Part shown: piece by piece, positions 1-8,973 of the stretch | How positions within the stretch are numbered: position 1 is the stretch's first letter | Layout: every line of letters starts with the position of its first letter | Assembly (NCBI RefSeq): GCF_015056685.1 | Contig: NZ_SVFW01000013.1 | Span: 1 to 41,393 of the forward strand | Reading direction: 5' to 3' | Origin: Butyrivibrio sp. | Lineage (GTDB): Bacteria; Bacillota; Clostridia; Lachnospirales; Lachnospiraceae | DNA: 41,393 bases | Program-made: the position numbers and the translations under genes | Notes under the pieces: generated by a model | Told to the model about the DNA's origin: nothing | Database searches by the model: none | What the model saw: only the letters and a program-made list of their open reading frames with translations

Positions 1-750
1 TCCCAGGTGGCAACAACACCATCTGCATTTCAGCCTGCTGTATTTAACATGATCAGGAACCTGTCAGAGACGGTGATAATGCCAATAGCGGGAATGATAC
101 TTACATTCATTGCCTGCTATGAGCTCATTCAGCTTGTCATAGCACATAATAACCTGGCTAACTTTGAAACGTGGATATTCTTTAAATGGATCTTTAAGAC
201 ATATGTGGCAGTAATGATGATAACTCACTGCTTTGATATAACCATGGCGGTATTTGATGTTGCCCAGCATGTTGTAAATAACAGCGGAGGCCTTATATCT
301 GCCTCAACTGCGATAGATGATTCAGCTCTTTCATCCATGAGAGCTACTGTTGAGGCTATGGACATGGCAGCCATATTTGGACTGTTCTTTCAGGTACTGT
401 TTGTGAGCATTGCAACGCAGATCATATCGGCATTCATTTTCGTGGTCATTTATGGGAGGATGCTGGAAATATACTTGTCAATCAGCCTTGCGCCTATCCC
501 GTTTGCGACATTTGGAAACAGGGAGCAGAGCCAGATAGGACAGAATTATTTAAGAGGCCTGTTTGCACTTGGATTTCAGGGCTTTCTTATAATGGTATGT
601 CTTGCCATCTACGCAGTGATGATACAGTCTGTAGCATTTTCGTCTGATATTGTCGGATCCATGTGGGCAGTCCTGGGTTACACAGTTCTTTTGTGCTATT
701 CGCTATTAAAGACCAGCTCACTTTCAAAGAGTATCTTCAATGCCAGATAA
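1..750 (+). CDS. VirB6/TrbL-like conjugation membrane protein (5' partial)
   Basis: Polytopic inner-membrane component of the ICE type IV secretion channel. The frame is open to the first base of the window, and the GTG at base 7 has no visible ribosome binding site, so the true start is probably upstream. The visible ~249 residues hold about five or six long hydrophobic segments. A short conserved stretch, YGRMLEIYLSISLAPIPFATF, lies in the middle and resembles the VirB6/TrbL proteins of clostridial Tn1549-like elements. It is followed directly by PrgI and VirB4 genes, the usual order in these elements. The family call rests on topology, this motif and context; I cannot confirm it by alignment. 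Confidence 0.8.
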   Translation, partial: SQVATTPSAFQPAVFNMIRNLSETVIMPIAGMILTFIACYELIQLVIAHNNLANFETWIFFKWIFKTYVAVMMITHCFDITMAVFDVAQHVVNNSGGLISASTAIDDSALSSMRATVEAMDMAAIFGLFFQVLFVSIATQIISAFIFVVIYGRMLEIYLSISLAPIPFATFGNREQSQIGQNYLRGLFALGFQGFLIMVCLAIYAVMIQSVAFSSDIVGSMWAVLGYTVLLCYSLLKTSSLSKSIFNAR

Positions 751-769
751 ACAGGGAGGTTACAGGAGT

Positions 770-1171
770 ATGGCAAATTTTGTATCAGTGCCCAGGGATC
801 TTACTAGGGTCAAAGATAAGATAGTATTTGGTCTCACAAAAAGACAGGTCATATGCTTTTCACTGGCGGCGCTCGTGGGAGTCCCGCTCTTTTTTATTAC
901 AAAAAAGATAACGGAGAACATAAGCGCATCGACGCTTACCATGATGGCTGTGATGCTGCCCTTTTTCTTTGTTGCCCTATATGAAAAAGATGGGATGAAC
1001 TGTGAGACCATACTTCGTCATATGATCACATGGCGATTCAAAAGACCAAAGATAAGACCCTACAGGACACAGAATTATTACGCTGCCCTCATGAGGCAGA
1101 AAGAACTTGAAGAGGAGGTAGAGGACATTGTTATTTCCTATGTTCAGAAAGAGAAAGAAAAGAAATCTTAA
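770..1171 (+). CDS. PrgI family conjugation protein
   Basis: Small two-span membrane protein found next to VirB4 in Gram-positive conjugative elements. The protein begins MANFVSVPRDLTRVKDKIVFGL, typical of PrgI, followed by two adjacent hydrophobic segments at about residues 25-70 and a basic C-terminal tail. The start at 770 is chosen over the in-frame ATG at 740 because a GGAGG lies ten bases upstream of 770 and the family normally starts just before the FVSVPRDL motif. The 3' end overlaps the VirB4 start by 44 bases, which suggests translational coupling. Role in channel assembly is known for the family only in outline. Confidence 0.85.
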   Translation: MANFVSVPRDLTRVKDKIVFGLTKRQVICFSLAALVGVPLFFITKKITENISASTLTMMAVMLPFFFVALYEKDGMNCETILRHMITWRFKRPKIRPYRTQNYYAALMRQKELEEEVEDIVISYVQKEKEKKS

Positions 1172-3569
1172 GATCCCGGCCCGCCTCTCATCAGAGGAAA
1201 AGAAGCAGATAAAGAAAGTCATTGATGAGGCAAAGAAGTCCGACAACATGCCTCACTCGGCGCAGGAATCCGTGACTTTTGAGAGGATGTTTCCCAGTGG
1301 TATCTGCAGGGAAGGGGGAGATTTTTATTCCAAGACGATCCAGTTTCAGGACATCAACTACAAGCTGGCTCAGGATGAGGATAAGACCATCATGTTTGAG
1401 GAGTGGTGCAGTTTTCTTAACTTTTTTGACAGCTCAGTAGAGTTTTCACTGACTTTCATGAATGTCAGCACTGATGCCACGAGCTTTGAAAAGAGCATAA
1501 GGATCCCGCTTAAGAAGGATGGCTTTAATATCACAAGGGATGAGTATTCAGGAGTCCTGAAAAGACAGCTCGAAAAAGGTAACAACGGCCTTACAAAGAC
1601 CAAGTACCTTACTTTTGGCATCCACGCTTCTTCAATAAAGGAGGCGAAGCCAAGACTCAATCACATAGAAATAGATATACTGAACAACTTCAAGCACCTT
1701 GGAGTTATGGCAGATCCGCTGAACGGAAAAGAGCGTCTTAAGCTTATGCATGACATCTTCCACATGGGTGATGATGACAGGTTCATGTTTGACTGGAAGT
1801 GGTGCGCTGAAAGGGGCCTCGGACCTAAGGACTTTATTGTACCGAGCAGCCTGGCTTTCCCTAAAAAGAGAATGTTTGAGATGGGAAACATGTACTGTTC
1901 AATGAGTTTTCTTTCAATTACTGCATCAGAGATAAATGATGAGATGCTGGCAGACTTTCTTTCCATGGATTCATCACAGATCCTTAATATAAACATGCAG
2001 TCCATTGATCAGAATACTGCCATCAAAAATGTTAAGCACAAGATTACGGAGCTCGATAGGAACAAGATTGAGGAGCAGAAAAAGGCTGTCCGTTCCGGTT
2101 ATGATATGGACATCATCCCTTCTGATCTTGCAACCTATGGTACAGATGCAAAGGCACTTCTCAGGGAACTTCAGAGTCAGAATGAAAGAATGTTCCTTAT
2201 GACATTCCTTATAATGAATACCGGAAGAACTGAGCGTGAGCTTGAGGCCAATGTTTTCCAGGCTAAGAGCATAGCCCAGAAGCATAACTGTATCCTCGTT
2301 CCGCTTGATTATCAGCAGGAAATGGGGCTTATGAGCAGCCTTCCTTTAGCTCATAACCATATCGAGATACAAAGGGGCATGACAACTTCAAGCTCAGCCA
2401 TCATGATCCCTTTTACAACACAGGAGCTTTTTCAGGAAGGAGATGAGTCTCTTTATTATGGACTTAATGCTTTATCCAATAACCTTATCATGGCAGACAG
2501 GAAAAAGCTCAAGAACCCCAACGGGCTTATCCTTGGAACACCAGGATCAGGAAAGTCATTTTCTGCGAAGAGAGAAATGGCCAATGTCATGCTGGCTACA
2601 GATGATGACATCATAGTCTGTGATCCGGAAGGTGAGTACGCACCTCTTGTGCAGAAGTTCAACGGCCAGGTCATAAAGATCAGCGCCAATTCAACGCAAT
2701 ATATCAATCCCATGGATATCAACCAGAACTATTCCGATGATGACAACCCAATAGCTCTTAAAGCAGAGTTCATCCTTTCACTATGCGAGCTTGTCCTTGG
2801 CGGAAGAGAAGGCCTCATGCCCATTGAGATAACTGTAATAGACAGATGTGTCCACAAGATCTATAACAGATATTTTGATGATCCAAGACCTGAGAACATG
2901 CCTATCCTGGAAGACCTGTACAATGAGCTCTTAAAGCAGGGAGAGTCAGAAGCACGGAATCTTGCAACTGCTCTTGAGATTTATGTAAAGGGGTCTCTCA
3001 ATATCTTTAACCACAGAACAAATGTGGATGTCCATAACAGATTTGTCTGTTATGACATAAAAGAACTGGGAAAGCAGCTCAAAAAGCTGGGTATGCTCAT
3101 AGTTGAGGATCAGGTCTGGGGAAGAGTATCTGCAAACAGGGACTGTGGAAAGAGCACCCGTTACTATATGGATGAGTTCCATCTGCTCCTAAGAGAGAAG
3201 CAGACAGCCAGCTACAGTGTGGAAATATACAAGCGTTTCCGTAAGTGGGGAGGCATTCCGACCGCCTTAACGCAGAACGTCAAAGACCTGCTTTCATCTC
3301 CTGAGATTGAAAATATCCTGGAAAACTGTGAGTTCATCTATATGCTCAATCAGGCGACCGGGGACAGAAATATCCTGGCACAGAAACTTGGGATCAGTGA
3401 CCATCAGCTTTCATATGTGACACAGGCAGGTGAAGGAGAAGGCCTTTTGTTCTTTGGGAACGTGATACTTCCTTTTGCGGATCATTTCCCAAAAGACATA
3501 GAGCTATACAGAATCCTTACGACCAAGCCTAATGAGCTTGCCCAGTACAAAGAAGAGAAGGGAGCATAA
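1128..3569 (+). CDS. VirB4-like conjugation ATPase
   Basis: ATPase that powers assembly and substrate transfer of the ICE type IV secretion system, peripheral to the inner face of the membrane. The 813-residue length fits the family. A Walker A motif, GTPGSGKS, is at about residues 470-477, and a Walker B-like YYMDEFHLLL is near 680. The N-terminal half matches the VirB4 CagE-type domain. The start is a TTG at 1128 with GAGGAGG nine bases upstream; the next ATG at 1140 is too far from that site. The gene overlaps the PrgI gene upstream and the hydrolase gene downstream, indicating one polycistronic transfer operon. Confidence 0.93.
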   Translation: MLFPMFRKRKKRNLKIPARLSSEEKKQIKKVIDEAKKSDNMPHSAQESVTFERMFPSGICREGGDFYSKTIQFQDINYKLAQDEDKTIMFEEWCSFLNFFDSSVEFSLTFMNVSTDATSFEKSIRIPLKKDGFNITRDEYSGVLKRQLEKGNNGLTKTKYLTFGIHASSIKEAKPRLNHIEIDILNNFKHLGVMADPLNGKERLKLMHDIFHMGDDDRFMFDWKWCAERGLGPKDFIVPSSLAFPKKRMFEMGNMYCSMSFLSITASEINDEMLADFLSMDSSQILNINMQSIDQNTAIKNVKHKITELDRNKIEEQKKAVRSGYDMDIIPSDLATYGTDAKALLRELQSQNERMFLMTFLIMNTGRTERELEANVFQAKSIAQKHNCILVPLDYQQEMGLMSSLPLAHNHIEIQRGMTTSSSAIMIPFTTQELFQEGDESLYYGLNALSNNLIMADRKKLKNPNGLILGTPGSGKSFSAKREMANVMLATDDDIIVCDPEGEYAPLVQKFNGQVIKISANSTQYINPMDINQNYSDDDNPIALKAEFILSLCELVLGGREGLMPIEITVIDRCVHKIYNRYFDDPRPENMPILEDLYNELLKQGESEARNLATALEIYVKGSLNIFNHRTNVDVHNRFVCYDIKELGKQLKKLGMLIVEDQVWGRVSANRDCGKSTRYYMDEFHLLLREKQTASYSVEIYKRFRKWGGIPTALTQNVKDLLSSPEIENILENCEFIYMLNQATGDRNILAQKLGISDHQLSYVTQAGEGEGLLFFGNVILPFADHFPKDIELYRILTTKPNELAQYKEEKGA

Positions 3570-5337
3570 AGATTTGGATGACAGAAAGCGCAAGAAAAGT
3601 AAGCTTCGGACGAAGTCCTCCATGAAGGAAGAATTTGGAAAAAAGCTAAGACATGGAAGGGGCAGTTCTACAGCTTCAGGAAGATCAGATGGAACATCCG
3701 CAGAGGACCTAAATATCACTAAGAAGGTCCTAAAGGGAAGGGAGCAGTCAAAAGAACTGCTGGGAGTAAAGGCCCAGATGAAAGCCCGGGAAAAGACAGT
3801 TTCAGCGCAGGAAGCTCAAAGAGCAGCCCGTCGTCAGAACCTTGGGAAATCTCCTATCGGCCCAGGAAGGGCTGCATTTATAGCTGCAAGCACAGCATCT
3901 GATGTGGCTGGGAAAAGCCAATCTTCTGATGATGGTGATAACAGCATTTCTGAAGACATCATAAATGATGCTGCTCATGGCTCGGAAGAAGCCGCTCACA
4001 TGTTAAAGGAGAGCTCTTACAGACAGAAGCTAAAGCGTGAGCATAAAGAAGAAAAGAAACATGCCAATGAACAGAATCCCAAGGACGGATCAAATCCAAA
4101 GTCCAGAGCAGCACAGAAAAAGAGAGTCAGGAAGTCCTACTATGACAGGGAAAAAGAAAGACAGGCAGCAAGGGGAGGAATCACAAGACTCGAAGACTTA
4201 GTAAACAGCTTGTCCGAAAAGATAAGTGAACTTGCTGCAGCAATCGCCAACTTTGTCAGGGACAATCCAAAGCTCATTGTAGCCATCATAATCGTGGTGC
4301 TTATCATTATCATGCTGTCCACAATGCTCAGCAGCTGTTCTCTAGTCATGCCGGCAATGACAGATGGCGGAGCAGTCTCTTCTTATTCTGCCTATGATGA
4401 GGACATAACCGGAGTAGAGAAAGATTACCGGAAGCTGGAAAAAGAACTCAGCGATACCATAGAAGATACTGAGACTCTTTATCCTGACTATGATGAGTAT
4501 GAGTACGAGCTTGATGAGATAGGGCATGACCCATTTCAGTTAGCTGCGTTTCTTACAGCAAAATATGATGATTATAAAAGAAAAGACATGAAAGATATCA
4601 TAAAAGAGCTGTTTGAAAAGCAGTATAAGCTCACTTATTCGTCAAGGGAAGAAACCAGGACCAGAACTGTAGAGAAGACAGGAAAGAGATGGGTGGATGA
4701 CGAGGATCATGAAGATGGCGGTTACTATGAAGACTACACTTACGAGGAGGATGAAGAATATACAGTCAAGATCCTTAAAGTGAAGCTTGATAATAAAGGT
4801 CTGGATTACGTGATAGCTCACTCAGGGCTTACTGATAAGCAAAAAGACCACTATGAACTTCTTATGTATACCAGAGGTAACAAAGAGTACCTTTTTGAGG
4901 ATGTTTACGGTGATGGTGATGAAGAGGATTACAGCATCCCCGGGGATGCACTTACAGATCAACAGTTTGCAGCAATGATAGCGGAGGCCGAGAAGTATCT
5001 TGGACGGGAATATGTCTGGGGTGGAAGCAGCCCGTCAACAGGATTTGACTGTTCAGGTTTTGTATGCTGGGTGATAAACCACAGCGGATGGCATGTAGGA
5101 AGGACAACTGCACAGGGACTCAGGAAGATATGTACGCAGATCTCATCGGATGAAGCAAAGCCGGGAGATCTTATTTTTTTCCAGGGAACCTATGACACCC
5201 CGGGGGCAAGCCATGTGGGTATATATGTCGGAAATGGAATGATGATCCATTGCGGCAATCCGATTTCCTACACATCTGTAACTACAAAGTACTGGAGAAA
5301 TCACTTCCTCTGCTATGGCAGGCTTCCGGAACAGTAA
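3532..5337 (+). CDS. Membrane-anchored NlpC/P60 peptidoglycan hydrolase of the ICE (CD1108-like)
   Basis: Cell-wall hydrolase that probably opens peptidoglycan for the conjugation channel (VirB1-like role). The N-terminal ~245 residues are very basic and Lys/Arg/Ser rich and should stay in the cytoplasm. One membrane span sits at about residues 248-267. An acidic Tyr/Glu/Asp-rich linker follows, and the C-terminal ~125 residues form an NlpC/P60 domain. Catalytic Cys507 is in DCSGFV and His561 in ASHVGIYVG, with a further HCGNP downstream. The gene overlaps the VirB4 3' end by 38 bases. Similar proteins occur at this position in clostridial Tn1549-like elements. No lytic transglycosylase domain is evident, so only the endopeptidase half is supported. 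Confidence 0.9.
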   Translation: MSLPSTKKRREHKDLDDRKRKKSKLRTKSSMKEEFGKKLRHGRGSSTASGRSDGTSAEDLNITKKVLKGREQSKELLGVKAQMKAREKTVSAQEAQRAARRQNLGKSPIGPGRAAFIAASTASDVAGKSQSSDDGDNSISEDIINDAAHGSEEAAHMLKESSYRQKLKREHKEEKKHANEQNPKDGSNPKSRAAQKKRVRKSYYDREKERQAARGGITRLEDLVNSLSEKISELAAAIANFVRDNPKLIVAIIIVVLIIIMLSTMLSSCSLVMPAMTDGGAVSSYSAYDEDITGVEKDYRKLEKELSDTIEDTETLYPDYDEYEYELDEIGHDPFQLAAFLTAKYDDYKRKDMKDIIKELFEKQYKLTYSSREETRTRTVEKTGKRWVDDEDHEDGGYYEDYTYEEDEEYTVKILKVKLDNKGLDYVIAHSGLTDKQKDHYELLMYTRGNKEYLFEDVYGDGDEEDYSIPGDALTDQQFAAMIAEAEKYLGREYVWGGSSPSTGFDCSGFVCWVINHSGWHVGRTTAQGLRKICTQISSDEAKPGDLIFFQGTYDTPGASHVGIYVGNGMMIHCGNPISYTSVTTKYWRNHFLCYGRLPEQ

Positions 5338-5360
5338 CAGCTCATGAGAGGGGGAGAGCA

Positions 5361-5630
5361 ATGTTTGAAAGATTAGACAGATACAAGGCTGAACTAGCAA
5401 AAGCCAGAGAAAGAAAGGCTGAGATCGATGCAAGGGTCAGGGCACTTGAAAAGAAATGCCAGGAGGAAGAAAAAACTGCAGTCCATGACATGATGAAGGC
5501 TGCAGACATTACTCCTGAGGAGCTTCAAAAGCTCATAGCCTACACAAGGACAAAGGGTAACATGCCCGGTGACAAAAGTGTAGGGGAAATAGTAAATGAG
5601 GAGGAGATCACAGATGAAACTGAAGATTAA
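5361..5630 (+). CDS. DUF4315-type small coiled-coil protein
   Basis: An 89-residue charged protein with no membrane segment. It starts MFERLDRYKAELAKARERKAE and is mostly a predicted coiled coil, followed by a short conserved TPEELQKLI helix. This pattern and its place between the NlpC/P60 gene and the DUF4366 gene match the DUF4315 proteins of clostridial conjugative elements. The start has an upstream GAGAGGGGGAG ribosome binding site. The 3' end overlaps the next gene by 17 bases. Its molecular role is unknown; a structural or scaffold role in transfer is only a guess. Confidence 0.8.
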   Translation: MFERLDRYKAELAKARERKAEIDARVRALEKKCQEEEKTAVHDMMKAADITPEELQKLIAYTRTKGNMPGDKSVGEIVNEEEITDETED

Positions 5631-6279
5631 GACATGGCTGTTAAAAACAGCAGTAATCACTACTACTATTTTTGGAATGACTGGACCATCCGTCACCGCC
5701 TATGCGCAGGTTGACCCGGCTGATATAGAAGCGGAGGAGGCTGAGCCTGAACCTCCTGCAGAGGACGAGACAGAGAAGATGGGACCGCTTACTCCGGACG
5801 GAAATCTTACAATCGTGGATGACTACGGTGATCCGGATAAAAGTGGCAAGCAGTTCATTACTGTTACCACCAAGAACGGTAATATCTTTTATATCATTAT
5901 CGACAGGGACGATGAAGGAGAGAACACAGTCCATTTCCTGAATCTTGTGGATGAAAGGGATATCTTATCTCTTCTTGATGAGGATGAGATAAAAGAGCTC
6001 AAGGGAGAGACTGACGAGGAAGAGACTCCTGCTCCTGTTGTTGAAGAGCCAAAAGAAGAACCAGAGCCTGAACCTGAACCGGAAAAGAAGGGCGGCTCAA
6101 AGGTAGCACTTATCATTATTATCATACTCCTTGCAGGTGCAGGCGGCTTCTATCTTTATTCCAACAGGGATGAGTTCATCCATAAGGAAAAAGAAGATCC
6201 TGATAAGGACTTCCAGGAGGATGAAGAGAAAAATGTTCTCGATAATGTTCCTGAGGAGAATGAAAATCCTGAGGAATGA
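5614..6279 (+). CDS. DUF4366-type surface protein of the ICE (CD1107-like)
   Basis: Exported protein of 221 residues with an N-terminal signal peptide (basic start, hydrophobic core to about residue 24, then AYAQ). It has a compact middle domain of about 70 residues, a Pro/Glu-repeat spacer (PEPEPEPE) and one C-terminal membrane span at about residues 164-183 followed by an acidic tail. This arrangement and the neighbourhood match DUF4366/CD1107 mobile-element proteins. The start at 5614 has GAGGAG about eight bases upstream. It probably forms part of the extracellular face of the transfer apparatus, by context only. Confidence 0.82.
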   Translation: MKLKIKTWLLKTAVITTTIFGMTGPSVTAYAQVDPADIEAEEAEPEPPAEDETEKMGPLTPDGNLTIVDDYGDPDKSGKQFITVTTKNGNIFYIIIDRDDEGENTVHFLNLVDERDILSLLDEDEIKELKGETDEEETPAPVVEEPKEEPEPEPEPEKKGGSKVALIIIIILLAGAGGFYLYSNRDEFIHKEKEDPDKDFQEDEEKNVLDNVPEENENPEE

Positions 6280-6340
6280 TACACAATTGACAGCTGCAGA
6301 TTCTATGTCTGCAGCTGCTTTTAGAAAGGGGGAAATAACC

Positions 6341-6565
6341 ATGATCGAAGCAGAAGTAAATGAGAATCTGACTGCAGAGGAAAAGGTGGACATAATCACA
6401 AACCGTCTTTCTAGCTACAGCTTCAGAATGGGTGAGGTGGTAGATGCCAAAAAGAAAGAGACAAAGAAAAAGAAACAGCTCATAAAGCGCGGGAAAACAG
6501 ACGGCAGGGATTCTGTCCTTCAGAAACTCGAGAACTATAAGAAGGCAAAGGGGGTACTTGCATGA
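6341..6565 (+). CDS. Small ICE protein of unknown function
   Basis: A 74-residue soluble protein beginning MIEAEVNENLTAEEKVDII, with a very basic Lys-rich centre. A good ribosome binding site (AAAGGGGGAA) precedes the ATG. Its last codons overlap the next gene start (ATGA-type junction at 6562), so it belongs to the same operon. I do not recognise the family with confidence. Small proteins at this position in related elements are described only as transposon-encoded. The composition would suit a nucleic-acid-associated accessory protein, but nothing in the sequence proves it. Confidence 0.65.
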   Translation: MIEAEVNENLTAEEKVDIITNRLSSYSFRMGEVVDAKKKETKKKKQLIKRGKTDGRDSVLQKLENYKKAKGVLA

Positions 6566-6900
6566 GCGGACTTGATATAGCAAATGACAGACTTCATAAG
6601 GAAGAAGAACTTACAGAAAAAGAAGAATCTATCCTGGAGCAGCACAGTATTCATTCCAAAAAAAATTACCTGAAATCTGTGGAGGATATCGTTGAAGGCA
6701 GCGACAATAACTTCGAAGGCATGATCAATGCAGCTCCAGATGACAGCGATGGTGATGGTGATGTAACCACTGAACTGTCCAGCACTAAGGCCAGGGAATA
6801 TGAGGAAGCCAGAGACAGAGCAATTGAGGAAGAGAGTGCAGCAAAGGAGAGAAAACATGCAAGAGCGCACACACAAAGTTACCGTGAGATTGGCCGATGA
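6562..6900 (+). CDS. Small acidic ICE protein of unknown function
   Basis: A 112-residue hydrophilic, mostly acidic protein rich in Glu, Asp and Ser, with no hydrophobic segment. It overlaps the previous gene by four bases and the following MobC gene by 44 bases. Such tight packing argues that it is translated. I do not recognise a family. The C-terminal 30 residues are a Glu/Arg-rich helix. By position it may be a relaxosome or transfer accessory factor, which is inference only. Confidence 0.6.
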   Translation: MSGLDIANDRLHKEEELTEKEESILEQHSIHSKKNYLKSVEDIVEGSDNNFEGMINAAPDDSDGDGDVTTELSSTKAREYEEARDRAIEEESAAKERKHARAHTQSYREIGR

Positions 6901-7189
6901 GGAGTACGCAAGGCTTCTTGCCAAGATGGATGAGGTCGGTGTCAGCAGCATGAGCATGTATATTAGAAAGATGATCCTTGACGGCTACTGTGTCAGGCTT
7001 AAGACAGATGATTTTAGTGAGATTGTTTATCTTCTGAGGATGTGCTCCAACAATCTGAATCAGTATGCAAAAAAAGCCAATGCTTTTGGTGATGTATATG
7101 CTGCAGATATGGAAGACTTAAAGATGAGGCTCGATGAGATATGGGAGCATACCAAAAACATGATGATAGCTTTTTCTCAGATCAGGTAG
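6857..7189 (+). CDS. MobC-like relaxosome accessory protein
   Basis: DNA-binding accessory protein that helps the relaxase act at oriT. The protein is 110 residues. It has an N-terminal ribbon-helix-helix-like part (VTVRLADEEYARLLAKMDEVG followed by SMSMYIRKMIL) and the MobC signature region LLRMCSNNLNQYAKKAN. The start at 6857 has AAGGAG seven bases upstream; longer in-frame starts lack a site and would read further into the preceding gene. It lies upstream of the relaxase gene with one small membrane-protein gene between. The origin of transfer is probably nearby, but I could not identify a nick site. Confidence 0.85.
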   Translation: MQERTHKVTVRLADEEYARLLAKMDEVGVSSMSMYIRKMILDGYCVRLKTDDFSEIVYLLRMCSNNLNQYAKKANAFGDVYAADMEDLKMRLDEIWEHTKNMMIAFSQIR

Positions 7190-7284
7190 CTTTACAATCG
7201 GCAAACTTGGCAGATACTTTTTGCAGACATATCATTATGGCAAAGGAAACGTAAACCTGAGTAACAGGGGATTGGAGGCATCAT

Positions 7285-7569
7285 ATGACTATAATAAAAA
7301 TCGCACTTAAGATCATGCTCTTTCCGTTATTTCTGATAGTATTTACTGCAAATATGTTTGCTAAGATGTTCATGAACATATCAGGAGTTGTGGCAGGACT
7401 CATGTTCCTTATAGGAGCCGGCCTTATGATCTACTGCATAGCATCTCACATTTATTTCGGAATCCTGATGGTATTTATTGCCGGTGTTATGGTATCGACG
7501 GTAATGCTTGCAATTGGATTTGGAGAGCATCTTCTTGATATGGCGGTTGAGCTTTATCAGGATTTCTGA
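7285..7569 (+). CDS. Small two/three-span membrane protein of the ICE
   Basis: A 94-residue protein that is almost entirely hydrophobic, with spans at about residues 5-28, 33-55 and 58-80. GGATTGGAGG precedes the ATG. Small membrane proteins of this size commonly sit between mobC and the relaxase gene in clostridial Tn1549-like elements. No catalytic motif is visible. Function unknown; membrane location is the only supported statement. Confidence 0.7.
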   Translation: MTIIKIALKIMLFPLFLIVFTANMFAKMFMNISGVVAGLMFLIGAGLMIYCIASHIYFGILMVFIAGVMVSTVMLAIGFGEHLLDMAVELYQDF

Positions 7570-7668
7570 TAGGAAATAACAACTAAAATATGGCGTATGA
7601 GAGCAGTCTGTATTTTGAAAATATGGGCTGCTTTTATTATGCCCTGGAGCAAGAAAAGGAGAACATTC

Positions 7669-8841
7669 ATGGCAGCAACAAGACTGATAGCACTGCATCA
7701 TGTGAAAACCAAAACTGTGGCAGAGTGTCTTAAGCGAAGCATAGATTATGTGAGAGACTCCCGTAAGACCGAGGATGAAAAGTATGTCAGCACCTATGGT
7801 TGTGATCCCAATACCATACTTGGGGAATTTCTTCTTTCACGCAGAGACTATGAAGACAATATACGCAGGCCTCATAAAAATGATGTGGTCGCCTACCAGA
7901 TCAGGCAGGCCTTTAAGCCCGGAGAGATAACACCGGAAAAGGCAAATGAGATAGGGTATGAGCTTGCCATGAGGTTTACCAAAGGGAAGCATGCATTTAT
8001 CGTTACCACACATACCGACAGGCATCATATTCACAATCATGTGGTGTTCAACTCTGTATCGATTGATGGAAAGAGCCGATTTAGGAATTTTTATTTCTCT
8101 GGACTTGCTCTTGGCAGGATTTCAGACACTTTATGTATTGAGAACAACCTCTCTGTCATTCAGAGCCGTTATGAAGAAAAGCTTAAAGCAAAAAATAACA
8201 AGCCGAAATGGAAAGACAGATCACCGGACAGCTTAAAGTTCCTTGTGGATGTCGAAAAGAAAATGCGTGAAGGAAAAGGCAGAGGTTATGAGAATTGGGC
8301 CAGGAAATTTAACTTAAAACAGCGTGCAAAGGTTTTACTGTTTTTGGAAGAACATGGCATTTCATCTTTTGAGGAACTTGTGAAGATCACAGATGAGATG
8401 CAGCCTAAACTTGATGCTCTGAACTCAAGGATAAAGAAGCGTCAGGAGCAGATGGCTGCCAACAAGGAAATGCAAAGAGCCGTCATAGTCTATGCCAAAA
8501 CAAAAGAAATCTACACCGGCTATAAGAATAGCAAATACAGTAGTGATTATTACAGAGAACATGAAGATGCACTAAAGGAGCATGAGTGGGCAAGAGGAAT
8601 CTATAGGATGTATGCAGATGGGGAACCTCCAAAAATGAAAGACCTAAGAGATCAGTATGGGGAGCTCCTTGCAGAGAATAAAACTGATTTTGCCGAATAC
8701 GTAAAGCTTAAAAAAGACACCAGAGATTACCTTGTTGCAAGGAAGAACCTCGAACTTCTGATGACTGAAAAGGAAACAGAAGAGAGAGAAAAGGCGAAGT
8801 CGAAGACAAGCCGAGACTCGAGGTCGGAGACCTCGTTGTAA
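7669..8841 (+). CDS. MobA/MobL-type conjugative relaxase
   Basis: Nicks the element at oriT, attaches covalently to the 5' end and leads the strand into the recipient. The start at 7669 is supported by AAGGAG seven bases upstream; the upstream in-frame ATG at 7597 would add a non-conserved stretch. The protein has 390 residues. The relaxase metal-binding motif HHIHNHVVFN lies at residues 119-128, in the typical TDRHHIHNH context. A nucleophile Tyr is probably among the tyrosines at about residues 20-50 (YVRDS, YVSTYG), which I cannot assign. The C-terminal half is a charged helical region ending in a Lys/Ser/Arg tail. No helicase or primase domain is attached. Confidence 0.9.
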   Translation: MAATRLIALHHVKTKTVAECLKRSIDYVRDSRKTEDEKYVSTYGCDPNTILGEFLLSRRDYEDNIRRPHKNDVVAYQIRQAFKPGEITPEKANEIGYELAMRFTKGKHAFIVTTHTDRHHIHNHVVFNSVSIDGKSRFRNFYFSGLALGRISDTLCIENNLSVIQSRYEEKLKAKNNKPKWKDRSPDSLKFLVDVEKKMREGKGRGYENWARKFNLKQRAKVLLFLEEHGISSFEELVKITDEMQPKLDALNSRIKKRQEQMAANKEMQRAVIVYAKTKEIYTGYKNSKYSSDYYREHEDALKEHEWARGIYRMYADGEPPKMKDLRDQYGELLAENKTDFAEYVKLKKDTRDYLVARKNLELLMTEKETEEREKAKSKTSRDSRSETSL

Positions 8842-8927
8842 AAGCCACAAAACGCATTTGTCTGACAAATGCACTGCTTGCATGCGACCCAGCCAAAGGC
8901 TGTGGTCGTCCCGGGAGAATGACCCGG
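8819..8927 (+). promoter_or_regulatory. Run of four hairpins between relaxase and SpoVG-like genes
   Basis: Four consecutive inverted repeats fill the space after the relaxase. CGAGGTC-GGA-GACCTCG (8819-8835) overlaps the relaxase 3' end. GCATTTGT-CTG-ACAAATGC is at 8854-8872. CGACCCAGCC-AAA-GGCTGTGGTCG (8885-8908) has one bulged base. CCGGG-7-CCCGG is at 8911-8927. None is followed by a U-run. They could shape an RNA leader for the downstream genes or be protein or replication sites of the ICE; I cannot choose between these. Confidence 0.5.
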
Positions 8928-8973
8928 AGAAAAAGAAATAGATCAATTAAAAAAATGAGGGGGGGAAACAACA

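Noticed and set aside
64..6125. Several minus-strand reading frames of 60-115 codons opposite the transfer genes
   Set aside because: They lie wholly within strong plus-strand genes, have no ribosome binding sites and show low-complexity Ser/Leu/Phe composition typical of the antisense of Asp/Glu/Lys-rich genes.
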